From: Bryobacterales bacterium
GTDB taxonomy: Bacteria > Acidobacteriota > Terriglobia > Bryobacterales > Bryobacteraceae
Length of the DNA stretch: 64,000 nt
Assembly (NCBI GenBank): GCA_016721425.1
Contig: JADKID010000012.1
Location: 372,001-436,000, forward strand
Direction: 5' to 3'
Below, piece after piece: positions 43,844 to 52,062 of this stretch. Position 1 is the stretch's first letter; each line of letters begins with the position of its first letter. Made by a program: the position numbers and the translations under genes. The notes below the pieces were generated by a model. That model made no database searches. It had not been told where the DNA came from and saw only the letters and a list, made by a program, of their open reading frames with translations.

Positions 43844-44407
43844 ATGGAAAACAAAATCCGCGAGAATCAGATCCAACTCGGCGAACCACCGGCCGGGCTC
43901 TTCGACCACATCGACAACGAGATCCTGCCCGGCGCCAATGAGGGCATCCTGTTGACGACGGTGGACAGCCTGATCAACTGGGGCCGCAAGAATTCGATCT
44001 GGCCGATGACGTTTGGGCTGGCCTGTTGCGCGATTGAGATGATGGCGATGAGCGCCTCGCGGTTTGACATTGCGCGGTTTGGGGCCGAGGTGTTTCGCGG
44101 GAGTCCCCGGCAATCGGATTTGATGATTATTGCAGGCCGTGTCTCGAACAAGATGGCGCCGGTGATCCGGCAGTTGTACCAGCAGATGCCGGAGCCGCGC
44201 TGGGTGATCTCGATGGGCGCGTGCGCGACCTCGACGGGCGTGTTCAGCAACTATGCTCTGATCCCGGTGAACCAGGTGATTCCGGTGGATGTGTACGTGC
44301 CGGGCTGTCCGCCGCGGCCGGAGCAGTTGATCTACGCGATCACGATGTTGCAGGACAAGATCCAGGCGTCGCGCGGGACGACGATGGATGTTTTGAATTT
44401 GTCGTAG
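43844..44407 (+). CDS. nuoB: NADH-quinone oxidoreductase subunit B, stand-alone
   Basis: The 187-residue product carries all N2-cluster ligands: Cys61 and Cys62 in FGLACCAIEM, Cys127 in SMGACATSTG and Cys155 in VPGCPPRPE. FRGSPRQSDLMIIAGRVSNK is also highly conserved. It is the peripheral-arm subunit that passes electrons to quinone. GAGAGGGG lies before the ATG and a possible GATAAT -10 box at 43823-43828. No other nuo gene is next to it, so this copy is outside the usual nuo operon. A decayed internal fragment of the same gene lies about 2.2 kb downstream at 46322-46440. Confidence 0.94.
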   Translation: MENKIRENQIQLGEPPAGLFDHIDNEILPGANEGILLTTVDSLINWGRKNSIWPMTFGLACCAIEMMAMSASRFDIARFGAEVFRGSPRQSDLMIIAGRVSNKMAPVIRQLYQQMPEPRWVISMGACATSTGVFSNYALIPVNQVIPVDVYVPGCPPRPEQLIYAITMLQDKIQASRGTTMDVLNLS

Positions 44408-44484
44408 CGGGTGGGTGGGGGGCGGCTGGGTGGTAGCCGGAGAGATCCGGAACCTCAGGCCCGCCGTGGTGTCAAAAGGAAGGA

Positions 44485-45168
44485 ATGAGACGTGTCGCCT
44501 TGGTCGCGCTTGCCTTCCTCAGCCCTTGCTTCGGGCAGCGAACATCCCAGCCGGTTACCTCTCCGCTGATTGACCGCACAAAACCCACCGTTTACCTGAC
44601 GTACCAGCGATCTGAGCGGCTGACGCCAAAGGCCACCCATGCCGCTACGGATGTGATCTGGCTGGAGCTACGGAACAACACCCGATGGCGGATCATCAAG
44701 GCGATACTACCCAACCCGTCCGGTAACTCCGACTGGTGCTACGAGGTTGTGACCGACGACAATTGCCGCACGCACTTATACCCCAATATAGGCAACTGTA
44801 GCGGTTTCTATGGCTTTCAGGTTGTAGAGCCAGGCCAGAGTATTTCTGCCGCCGTGCCGGCAGGAGATCTCAGCCGCGGACTAGCTATCGAGACTAAGTT
44901 CAGTTTTGAGTGGGAACCGGACTCGCGAGTCAGGCATTCGGTCTGGTTGGGACACTCTGATTTGCCGAGTCAGGTGAAACAGACTATTGCGACCCTTGTA
45001 GGAGTTCCTCTTCCCCGCAACGAGTGCAACGCCGCCTCTGACCTGACGCCACTGCCTGATCCACAGTCGATGACGCCCGTGCTGAGGCAGATACTCCACC
45101 CGCTCTCGGGCGCGGCAATGTCATCCGGCCCGCCGAAGGATGCCCCGCCGAAGCGGAAGGAAGAGTGA
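44485..45168 (+). CDS. Secreted protein of unknown function
   Basis: The 227-residue product has a signal peptide (VALVALAFLSPCFGQ) and a beta-rich body with cysteines at DWCYEVVTDDNC and GNCSGFYGF, likely disulfides. An acidic-to-basic proline-rich tail follows, ending PPKRKEE. GGAAGGA lies five bases before the ATG. Third codon positions are less GC-rich than in neighbouring core genes. It overlaps the 5' part of a longer open frame; I take the downstream signal-peptide protein at 45384 as the next real gene. I do not recognise a family. Confidence 0.65.
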   Translation: MRRVALVALAFLSPCFGQRTSQPVTSPLIDRTKPTVYLTYQRSERLTPKATHAATDVIWLELRNNTRWRIIKAILPNPSGNSDWCYEVVTDDNCRTHLYPNIGNCSGFYGFQVVEPGQSISAAVPAGDLSRGLAIETKFSFEWEPDSRVRHSVWLGHSDLPSQVKQTIATLVGVPLPRNECNAASDLTPLPDPQSMTPVLRQILHPLSGAAMSSGPPKDAPPKRKEE

Positions 45169-45383
45169 CAGACTTCCGTTGCGATCTACTGTCGGCGACG
45201 AGGCGTCTCGGAATGCAGCGGGCAAGAATCAGAGACTTGGAAACGGGCGATCTGCGGTCGGCGCTTCCAGCGGCCTCGGCGGTGATCGCAACTGCCGTTT
45301 CAGGCGACGCTGCTTCACCGCCACAGGCCGCCCACACGTGCACTAACGGCGCGCCAGTGCGGTCTAATGTCCACAGAACTCAC

Positions 45384-46163
45384 ATGGCAAGAATGATCGC
45401 GCTAGCGCTACTTTCGATTGCCGCAATGTCTCAGACGATCCAGCCCGCTGCGTCCGGTGGCCGGATCCAAGGGCGTGTGGCCGGCGTAAGCGGAGGAGCA
45501 ATTGCGGCGGTGATCCGGATCATTCCAACTGGTTCCGATGTGGTCGTTCTGCGCGTGCGCGGCGAGCAGAACGGTATGTTCCGAACCGAGCCTTTGCCGG
45601 CAGGGTCCTACACCGTAACGGCGTGGTCCCAGGGTTTTCGCCGGCGCGAGCTAACAGGGGTCGCCGTGCGTCACGAGGCGGAGACCAATCTCGGCGATAT
45701 CCTTCTGGACATTTCGGGATGCGATGCGCCCGGCGTGATGTGTGACTCCTTTGGGTTGACAGCTCCTAACCCGGAGAAAACCGTTACGTCGAGCGGGTAT
45801 CTCCGCCTGAAACTGGCGTGCGGCGCGGACTTTGAGACCGGAGGCAAGGTGCACTGCCCTGAAACAGTGGCCGGCCAAGAGCAAGCCCCGCTCAAGGGGG
45901 TCGATCTCCAGTTCGAGAAAAACGGCGTCCATCTCTCGCTGGCCGCCGTAGACGGGGCCAGCCTCTCTCGACCAATCTCTTCGGGTTTTGACTGTCACGG
46001 CGCCAAGTTCGGTGAGGACAAGCTCCGCATCGAGACGCTCGGAATGGGAGTCGACTTTTGTGTGAGGACGAAGCGAGGTGCGATGTCGCACGTGTTCTTC
46101 ACCAATGACGTTGACAGGCAAGACACCGAGATCGTGCTCTGGCATGTGACCCGGAAACGTTGA
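45384..46163 (+). CDS. Secreted carboxypeptidase-regulatory-domain protein
   Basis: The 259-residue product has a signal peptide (MIALALLSIAAMSQ) and then a transthyretin-like carboxypeptidase regulatory domain: GRIQGRVAGVSGGAIAAVIRI, MFRTEPLPAGSYTVTAW and GFRRRELTGVAV. A cysteine-bearing C-terminal domain of about 150 residues (ISGCDAPGVMCDSFG, LACGADF, FDCHGAKF) follows, of unknown fold. Such domains are common in acidobacterial secreted proteins. The ATG at 45384 was chosen because it yields a clean signal peptide; the frame is open further upstream without support. The 215 bases before it show no gene. Confidence 0.65.
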   Translation: MARMIALALLSIAAMSQTIQPAASGGRIQGRVAGVSGGAIAAVIRIIPTGSDVVVLRVRGEQNGMFRTEPLPAGSYTVTAWSQGFRRRELTGVAVRHEAETNLGDILLDISGCDAPGVMCDSFGLTAPNPEKTVTSSGYLRLKLACGADFETGGKVHCPETVAGQEQAPLKGVDLQFEKNGVHLSLAAVDGASLSRPISSGFDCHGAKFGEDKLRIETLGMGVDFCVRTKRGAMSHVFFTNDVDRQDTEIVLWHVTRKR

Positions 46164-46321
46164 CCGGATGCTCGCGGCAGAACCGGGAATCAGCAACCGA
46201 CGGGCCGTGGGGACTTGGTGGGTGGCGAGTCAGATCCGATCAGCCGGCCAGAAACCGCCGATACCGGAAACGACCGGAACCCCAAACCTCCGGGCGCGCC
46301 GCTCCAGCCTGACGGATCGTG

Positions 46322-46440
46322 CGGCAGTTGAACCAGCAGATGCCGGAACCGCAGGGGGGGATCTCGCTGAGGGCGTGCGCGACTCGGACGAGAGCGTCTT
46401 CCGACTATGCATTGATCCCGGTCAATCCGGTGATCCCGGT
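46322..46440 (+). pseudogene. Decayed internal fragment of nuoB
   Basis: These 119 bases align without gaps to nuoB positions 44168-44286, codons about 109-148, at roughly 78 percent identity counted by eye. In the matching frame they read RQLNQQMPEP, ISLRACATRT and YALIPVNPVIPV, against RQLYQQMPEP, ISMGACATST and YALIPVNQVIPV in NuoB. Upstream and downstream similarity fades and no start or full ligand set is present, so it is not functional. It ends 10 bases before the stop of the convergent L,D-transpeptidase. Confidence 0.8.
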
Positions 46441-46450
46441 TCCGGCCTCG

Positions 46451-46927
46451 TCACTCTGGCCGGATCTCGATGACCGTGCCGTTAGGAACCAATTGCCAGA
46501 TCTCTTCAATCTCTTCATCCGTGACCGCAATGCAGCCCCATGTCCAATCGCTCTGCAAATGAGCTTTGCCGACGGAACCCTGGCCGTCTGGAAGCCCGTG
46601 TATGAGGATGTCGCTTCCAGGCTTGACACCGAGCCGACGAGCACGCTCGCGATCAGACGCGTTGGGATACGAAATATGCAGCGCCTTGTGAAACTGGCTC
46701 CTGGCATACCTTCCGTCGATCCGGTACGTTCCCTCCGGGGTGCGCATGTCGCCTTCTTGGATCTTCGGTCCCACGGGATGCTGACCCAAGGCCACTCGAT
46801 ACGTCCTGAGGACTTCGCCGTTCTTGAGCAAGAGCATCTCGCGGCGGCCTTTGTTGACCACGATCCGGTCGGCCTGTGCCCCCTGCACCAGATTGATCGC
46901 GAGAACTAATGGGAGCAAACGATTCAC
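46451..46927 (-). CDS. L,D-transpeptidase (YkuD/ErfK family)
   Basis: The product of about 158 residues has a signal peptide (VNRLLPLVLAINLVQGAQA). A YkuD domain then has DRIVVNKGRREMLLLKNGE at its start, RTPEGTYRIDGRYARSQFHKA, and the catalytic region LIHGLPDGQGSVGKAH with DWTWGCIAVTDEEIEEIW, where Cys is the nucleophile and the HG His supports it. It cross-links peptidoglycan 3-3 bonds or anchors proteins outside the membrane. The start is taken as GTG at 46927 because it begins the signal peptide; an upstream TTG at 46972 is less likely. Confidence 0.87.
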   Translation of the reverse strand: MNRLLPLVLAINLVQGAQADRIVVNKGRREMLLLKNGEVLRTYRVALGQHPVGPKIQEGDMRTPEGTYRIDGRYARSQFHKALHISYPNASDRERARRLGVKPGSDILIHGLPDGQGSVGKAHLQSDWTWGCIAVTDEEIEEIWQLVPNGTVIEIRPE

Positions 46928-47047
46928 GCTTCCAGTATCGCGCGCGACCGGGTGGGGCCAGCAGTCCGGCAAGAGCAGAAGATAGGCGGGAACAAATCTC
47001 GCCCCTGCTACGGTCTAAACTATGCGGTGGAAATCCGAGGTTGAAGC

Positions 47048-47725
47048 ATGGCGATTTCATACAGGTTGACGAGCGGCGCGGCTTTGGTTTCGCTCGCGTT
47101 GCCGATACTCGACGTGTTGCTGCCGCCAGCGCCATTGCCGCCCCAGTCCATGCAGCGGGTAGGTGGTGCTGCCGGTTGGGACTCATGTACCGTGTGGCTA
47201 CAACTCGACCCAATGTACAAGCTGATTGCATTGATTTGGCTCGGAGCGTACATTGTGTTCACGCTCCGGGGACTGCAAAATCGCCCCGGGCCAAGGTGGC
47301 TCGGGGTAGCGGGAATACTCGCCCTGTTTCTCTGGATCGAATCCGATTGGTGGCGGGTATCCGCGGGCTGCGTTAGCAAACGCAGCCTTGGCATTCTGTT
47401 GTCGTGGACCGGAATCGTAACCCTGATGTTCCTTCACCATGTGATACAGCGCCCTTGCAGAAGTGAGGCACAGCCACATCGGACGTCGCGACTAAGCACT
47501 GTCAATCGGGCCGTGGTGCAAGTACTCTTCTTTATGCCGATCGGGTGGTCCGCGCTGAATGCGCTCCGGGGGGTTGATCGCGAACCAACTCCCAGGGAGA
47601 ACGCGATCGCCGCAGTTCAACACTGCATCTCCTGGGCTACGCTGGCGCTGTTTCTCATTGCTGCCGCGCTTTCTCTTGCCCTGTTTGCGGTTCGGCTGCG
47701 CACCTCGATGAAGACAGCCCAGTGA
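47048..47725 (+). CDS. Multi-pass membrane protein of unknown function
   Basis: The 225-residue product has about five hydrophobic segments (GAALVSLALPILDVLLP, YKLIALIWLGAYIVF, WLGVAGILALFLWIE, SLGILLSWTGIVTLMFLH and ATLALFLIAAALSLALF). Between them are short loops, one with a GWDSC and a later SAGCVSK that could form a disulfide. No family is recognised. It lies in the run of unfamiliar genes between nuoB and the metalloprotease, with less strict GC at third codon positions than core genes. Confidence 0.6.
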   Translation: MAISYRLTSGAALVSLALPILDVLLPPAPLPPQSMQRVGGAAGWDSCTVWLQLDPMYKLIALIWLGAYIVFTLRGLQNRPGPRWLGVAGILALFLWIESDWWRVSAGCVSKRSLGILLSWTGIVTLMFLHHVIQRPCRSEAQPHRTSRLSTVNRAVVQVLFFMPIGWSALNALRGVDREPTPRENAIAAVQHCISWATLALFLIAAALSLALFAVRLRTSMKTAQ

Positions 47726-47915
47726 CACGCAGCCCGGCAGCCGCCAAACAACCTGGGGTTGAGAAAGCACAGCAGCCGCACGACTTGTTGCGGGGCCCAG
47801 CGATCGCGGCGAAGGCGATTCCTGGGAACCAGCAGTAACATGGGAAGAAGGAAGTGACATCATCACGCGCACTCTGACGGCACCCAGAGCGATTTCCTTA
47901 CTCGGGTGCATCCTC

Positions 47916-48698
47916 TTGTGGGCCGTACCGGGATTCCCGCTGCGTGCCCAACCGGTTGAGGTGAGTCTGCCTCAGGGCGCTGCCGTGATCGAACGGGCGA
48001 CCGTTCCTGCTCGTATTCATCGAGATCGAGAATTGCTGCTGTGGATGCTGTCGCCCCAGAAGCACGATCGTGGAGAGCTATCCGAGGAGAACTCCTATTC
48101 GTGCCCGGAATGGACCCTGGGGAGTTTCTATCGCGGGCCAACACGCCTCTCGCTGGTGGACACAAAGGCCAAGCGTGTGATCAACACTATCGAACTGCGA
48201 TCCACGCTCACGGAGGCCGACTCGTTCGATCTGCCCTATCGGATTCTGGCCGACTTCTACTACCAGGTCCCTGGCCGGGAGAAGGGCCAGGAGGGGAAGC
48301 CGGCGCTGCTGGCGCTCCGGGACCTCAACGGGGACGGGCTGCCGCTGGAGACTGCGTTTTTTGAAGCGGAGGCCTGTATGGGCCTGGCGACGACGCTGGC
48401 GGGCTATAGCCCGAGGCGGGACCGGGTGATGCAATACGAGGTCCAACTGAGGGTGAGGCAGAAGAAGGTTGTCCCAGGGCGCGGGGTCGTCGATGCCGGC
48501 GAGGCGGCAACGAGAACGGGCTATTGGATCGACTACCTGTTTGCCAAGCATCCCAAGAGACCTGGACGCTGGTCCTTCCAGATCGAATACAGGGGACGGG
48601 GCGGCACTCTGGATTCCTACGTGGTGCACTACGATCCGGCCCGCGAAAGGTTCTTCGGCACCCTCTCCCGGTTGATGCCGCCGGGGGTAGACGAGTGA
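47916..48698 (+). CDS. Secreted protein of unknown function with uncertain start
   Basis: The annotated start is TTG at 47916, giving 260 residues. The same frame continues upstream as TAPRAISLLGCILL before WAVPGFPLRAQ, clearly a signal peptide, but contains no ATG, GTG or TTG. A strong GAAGGAAG site lies 5' of two ATC codons at 47859-47864, and a CTG is at 47874, so a rare start codon or a sequencing error is likely. The mature part has a cysteine pair (SYSCPEW and EACMG) and a D-rich LRDLNGDGLPLETAFFEAE segment, like EF-hand or calcium-binding loops. No family is recognised. Confidence 0.6.
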   Translation: MWAVPGFPLRAQPVEVSLPQGAAVIERATVPARIHRDRELLLWMLSPQKHDRGELSEENSYSCPEWTLGSFYRGPTRLSLVDTKAKRVINTIELRSTLTEADSFDLPYRILADFYYQVPGREKGQEGKPALLALRDLNGDGLPLETAFFEAEACMGLATTLAGYSPRRDRVMQYEVQLRVRQKKVVPGRGVVDAGEAATRTGYWIDYLFAKHPKRPGRWSFQIEYRGRGGTLDSYVVHYDPARERFFGTLSRLMPPGVDE

Positions 48699-48828
48699 CG
48701 CCCGCATCCCCCCGGCTTGCCGCGGAAGCCGCGCGGAACGGCGACCACCCCACCGGCAATTCTCCGTTGCGGTAATCGGATAGCGGATGCCGGGGCCCTG
48801 CCGCTACAGTGGCGCTAGGGAGAATTCC

Positions 48829-49533
48829 GTGAATCGCTTTTTTCTGATTTCGAGCTTTGCTCTTCTGGCGTGCACCGCGATGGCGGCGGATAAGAAAGTG
48901 CCTGTGGTGTTCCCCGGGGGCAAGCCGGCCGTGACGTTGAAGGGCGCCATCAAAGGCTACGACGGTGTGGAATACCTTCTGAGCTCGGCCGCCGGCGGAC
49001 GCTGGGCCATCACGCTCCAGGCCAAGGGATCCACGTACTTCAACATCACGGCTCCGGGCGCCGATGCCGCTCTGTTCATCGGTTCCACATCGGGCAACAA
49101 GTTCGAGGGCGCTTTGCCCGCCGCGGGTGAATACCGGGTGGCCGTCTACCAGATGAGGAATTCGGCGCGCCGGGGAATCGTCTCCAACTACTCGATTACC
49201 TTCCACATTCTGCCCGGCCACGAGGCGGCCGCCGGGCAAGGGGGGCCGGCCAAATTCGACTCCACGGGCAACACGCGGTGTTCCACCGGGTCACCCAATT
49301 TGAACCTGCAGTGCGCGTTTCGAGTGGCCCGCAAGCCCGGCGGAGCGGCCGAGATCTGGCTGGACCGGCCGGCGGCCAAAGGCCAGACGCGCGTGCTGCT
49401 TTTCAGCCAGGGCGAGTTCACCAGCAAGGACGCGGCGAAGGTGACCACGCGCAAGGAAAGCGACACCTGGTACGTGACCGTCGATGGCAAGGAGGTCTAC
49501 ATGATCCCCGACGCCATGATCCTGGGGGGCTGA
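48829..49533 (+). CDS. Secreted beta-rich protein, lysozyme-inhibitor (PliG)-like
   Basis: The 234-residue product has a signal peptide (FFLISSFALLACTAMAA). A domain at about residues 35-125 has AITLQAKGSTYFNITAPG, AALFIGSTSGNKFEG, LPAAGEYRVAVYQMRNSARR and SNYSITFHI. This order resembles the periplasmic inhibitors of g-type lysozyme, though the match is by memory and not verified. The C-terminal 100 residues include a cysteine pair (GNTRCSTGSPNLNLQC) and a KVTTRKESDTWYVTVDGK end. The GTG at 48829 was chosen because of the GGGAGA before it and the signal peptide. It sits 60 bases upstream of the metalloprotease gene. Confidence 0.65.
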   Translation: MNRFFLISSFALLACTAMAADKKVPVVFPGGKPAVTLKGAIKGYDGVEYLLSSAAGGRWAITLQAKGSTYFNITAPGADAALFIGSTSGNKFEGALPAAGEYRVAVYQMRNSARRGIVSNYSITFHILPGHEAAAGQGGPAKFDSTGNTRCSTGSPNLNLQCAFRVARKPGGAAEIWLDRPAAKGQTRVLLFSQGEFTSKDAAKVTTRKESDTWYVTVDGKEVYMIPDAMILGG

Positions 49534-49593
49534 TCGCTCATGCCCCGCGCCGCGAACAGAACCGGATCTTTGCTCGTTCTCTGGAGGTCTACC

Positions 49594-52038
49594 TTGCTTA
49601 CCCGATTCCTTCTCGTGCTTTGCCTCACTGGCGCCGCTCTGCCGGCGCAGAACGCCAACTCCCCCCTGGAGGGCGCACAGCGCCTCGGCCCACCCGATAC
49701 GGCGGGCCGGATCTCCGCGTATCAGAAGGGGAACAACTACCTGCTCTCCATCCAGCCCGCGGTCCTGCGGAAGCCCTTCTACTGGTACAGCGAACTGGTG
49801 GGCGTGCCGGCGGGGGCCACCGCGAACTCGCTGGAGGCCTCCACGGCCATCGCGCAGTTCGAGCGGCACGGCAACCTGGTGGTGATCCGGGATCTGACCA
49901 CGCGCTCCCGTTCGCAGGCTCCACTGGAGAAGGAAGTGCCCGGCTCGGACCGGATGGTGCGGCCCATCGAGGTAGCGATCGAGACGATCGAAACGGGCGC
50001 GGTGATCGCGTCGTTTCCCATCGGCGGCGAGAACCCCGACGGCTCGCTGGTGATCGACATCACGAAGGTGTTTTCCGGTGACATTGAGAACTGCACGGCG
50101 CGCCCCTTTGCCGCGCTGACCGGCGCCCAGGTCGCGGGCGTGGATCCATCCCGCTCCTATCTCGACAGTTTGCGGATCAACGATAAGAGCCTCAATATCC
50201 GCACGCACATCACGTTTCTGGGCGTGCTGCCGCAGGCTCCCGCCTACGGACCGCAACCGGTGAGCGTGGTGGTGGGCCACTCCTTCATCTTTCTGCCCGA
50301 GAGGGCGATGACGCCCCGATACCGGGATGCGCGCGTGGGCTACATCGACACGCCCGTGACCCTGTATGAGGCGGAGACGCGCAACGCCTCACTGGCGAAG
50401 AGCATGGTGACCCGCTTCCGTCTGGAGAAGAAGAACCCGAAGGCCGCCGTGAGCGACCCGGTGAAGCCGATCATCTTCTACCTGGGCACTGGAATTCCGG
50501 ACCGCTGGCGGCCTTACGTGAGGGCCGGGGTGGAGGCGTGGCGCCCCGTTTTTGAGAAGGCCGGATACTCCAACGCGGTGGTGGCGCTGGACGCGCCGAC
50601 TCCGCAGCAGGATCCCAACTGGCATGCGGAAGATGTCAGCATCAACGTGATCCGCTGGCTGCCGCAGGGCAACGTCAACGCGCTGGGCGCGCACGTGGTG
50701 GATCCGCGCTCGGGCGAAGTTCTGTCGGCGCACATTCTGCTGTGGGCGAGCGTGGTGGATTACTTTGCGCGGTACTACCACAGCGTTTTCGCGACGGTGG
50801 ATCCGGAGGCAGCCACTCTGCCGCTGTCCGACAAGAAGATGGGCGAGCTGATGGCGTATATCGTGACCCACGAGGTGGGCCACACGATCGGGCTGCGCCA
50901 CAATCACTTCGCTTCCACGGCGTACACGGTGGCCCAGATGCGGGACGCGAAGTTCGCCAACGAACACGGGCCCAACACTTCGGTGATGGCATACGGCCGG
51001 TTCAACCAGGTAGCGCAGCCGGGCGACGGCGTGACGCGGCTCTACAGCCGGATTGGCTCCTATGACTACGCCGCGGTGCAGTGGGGCTATGGCGATTTTG
51101 CCAGCCAGCAGGAGCTGGATGCTTTCGCCACCAGAATGGATGGGGATCGCAATACGCAGTGGGGCGCGCACGAGCTGCCGGAAGAGGCCGCCAAGCACGG
51201 CTACGATCCGCGCGTGTTGACGGAGAATACGGGCGCGGAGCGGATCGAGGCCACGCAACTGGGCGTCGCCAACGTGACGCGCTCCCTGGCGCGCCTGGAT
51301 GAGGCCACCAAGGGCAACGCAACCGAATTCAACGCGGCCTATAGCGTCATGCTCGACACGCAGCTGCGATACCTGAAGTCGGTCGGCAAGATGGTGGGCG
51401 GCACCATGCCGCGATTTGGCGTGCAGAACGGCGCCATCGTGGATTCCGTACCGGCCGCCGAGCAGAGCCGAGCGGTGAAGTATCTTCTCGGGAACGGCGC
51501 ACAGTCGCTGGAGCTTTATCGCGATCCACGGGCGCTGAGCCGGTTCGCGACGGTGGGCGGCAATCTGATGATCGACGCGGTGCAGGCGGGCCTGGTGGCG
51601 GACGTCCTCAGCGGCTCGCAGCTGGGCATCCTGGAGGAGCAATCCAGAACGTCGCCCTCGCACTACTCGCCCGCGCAACTGGGCCAGGATGTGGGCGACG
51701 CCGTGTGGGGCGACTTGAGCGCTGCTCCGCCGTGGCGCCGCGCCATCCAACAGGGGTATCTCACGCAGACGGCGCGACTGTTGGAAGGCTGGGCCAAGGC
51801 CTCGCTGGAAGGCCCGACTGTCGAGGCTCTGGTGAAGGCAAAGTACCCCAGCGGCGGCGCGCGGATCAAGGTCGAGACGGGCGACGACACGACCTACCCG
51901 GCTTGGCTGCGAACGTATCTGCCGGCGGTGAAGGCGAAGGTCGCCACCGCGGCGGCATCGGCTCCAACGGTTTCGGACCGGCTGCACTTTGAGCGCATGG
52001 CTGCAGCACTCGAGAAGCTAGGGCGGGCGGCGCAGTAG
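49594..52038 (+). CDS. Large secreted zinc-dependent metalloprotease (DUF5117-type)
   Basis: The product of about 814 residues has a signal peptide (LLTRFLLVLCLTGAALPAQ). A large N-terminal region ends in RWRPYVRAGVEAWRPVFEKAGY, and the metzincin motif HEVGHTIGLRHNH starts at about residue 426. SVMAYGRFNQ follows, equivalent to the Met-turn region. This matches the acidobacterial/Bacteroidota zinc-dependent metalloproteases with DUF5117-like N-termini. The start is TTG at 49594: GGAGG sits six bases before it and it begins the signal peptide, better than an ATG 18 codons upstream. Its substrate is unknown; the neighbouring secreted inhibitor-like protein may be functionally linked. Confidence 0.88.
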   Translation: MLTRFLLVLCLTGAALPAQNANSPLEGAQRLGPPDTAGRISAYQKGNNYLLSIQPAVLRKPFYWYSELVGVPAGATANSLEASTAIAQFERHGNLVVIRDLTTRSRSQAPLEKEVPGSDRMVRPIEVAIETIETGAVIASFPIGGENPDGSLVIDITKVFSGDIENCTARPFAALTGAQVAGVDPSRSYLDSLRINDKSLNIRTHITFLGVLPQAPAYGPQPVSVVVGHSFIFLPERAMTPRYRDARVGYIDTPVTLYEAETRNASLAKSMVTRFRLEKKNPKAAVSDPVKPIIFYLGTGIPDRWRPYVRAGVEAWRPVFEKAGYSNAVVALDAPTPQQDPNWHAEDVSINVIRWLPQGNVNALGAHVVDPRSGEVLSAHILLWASVVDYFARYYHSVFATVDPEAATLPLSDKKMGELMAYIVTHEVGHTIGLRHNHFASTAYTVAQMRDAKFANEHGPNTSVMAYGRFNQVAQPGDGVTRLYSRIGSYDYAAVQWGYGDFASQQELDAFATRMDGDRNTQWGAHELPEEAAKHGYDPRVLTENTGAERIEATQLGVANVTRSLARLDEATKGNATEFNAAYSVMLDTQLRYLKSVGKMVGGTMPRFGVQNGAIVDSVPAAEQSRAVKYLLGNGAQSLELYRDPRALSRFATVGGNLMIDAVQAGLVADVLSGSQLGILEEQSRTSPSHYSPAQLGQDVGDAVWGDLSAAPPWRRAIQQGYLTQTARLLEGWAKASLEGPTVEALVKAKYPSGGARIKVETGDDTTYPAWLRTYLPAVKAKVATAAASAPTVSDRLHFERMAAALEKLGRAAQ

Positions 52039-52062
52039 GAGGGGCGGGGGCTGGGCGCGCGC

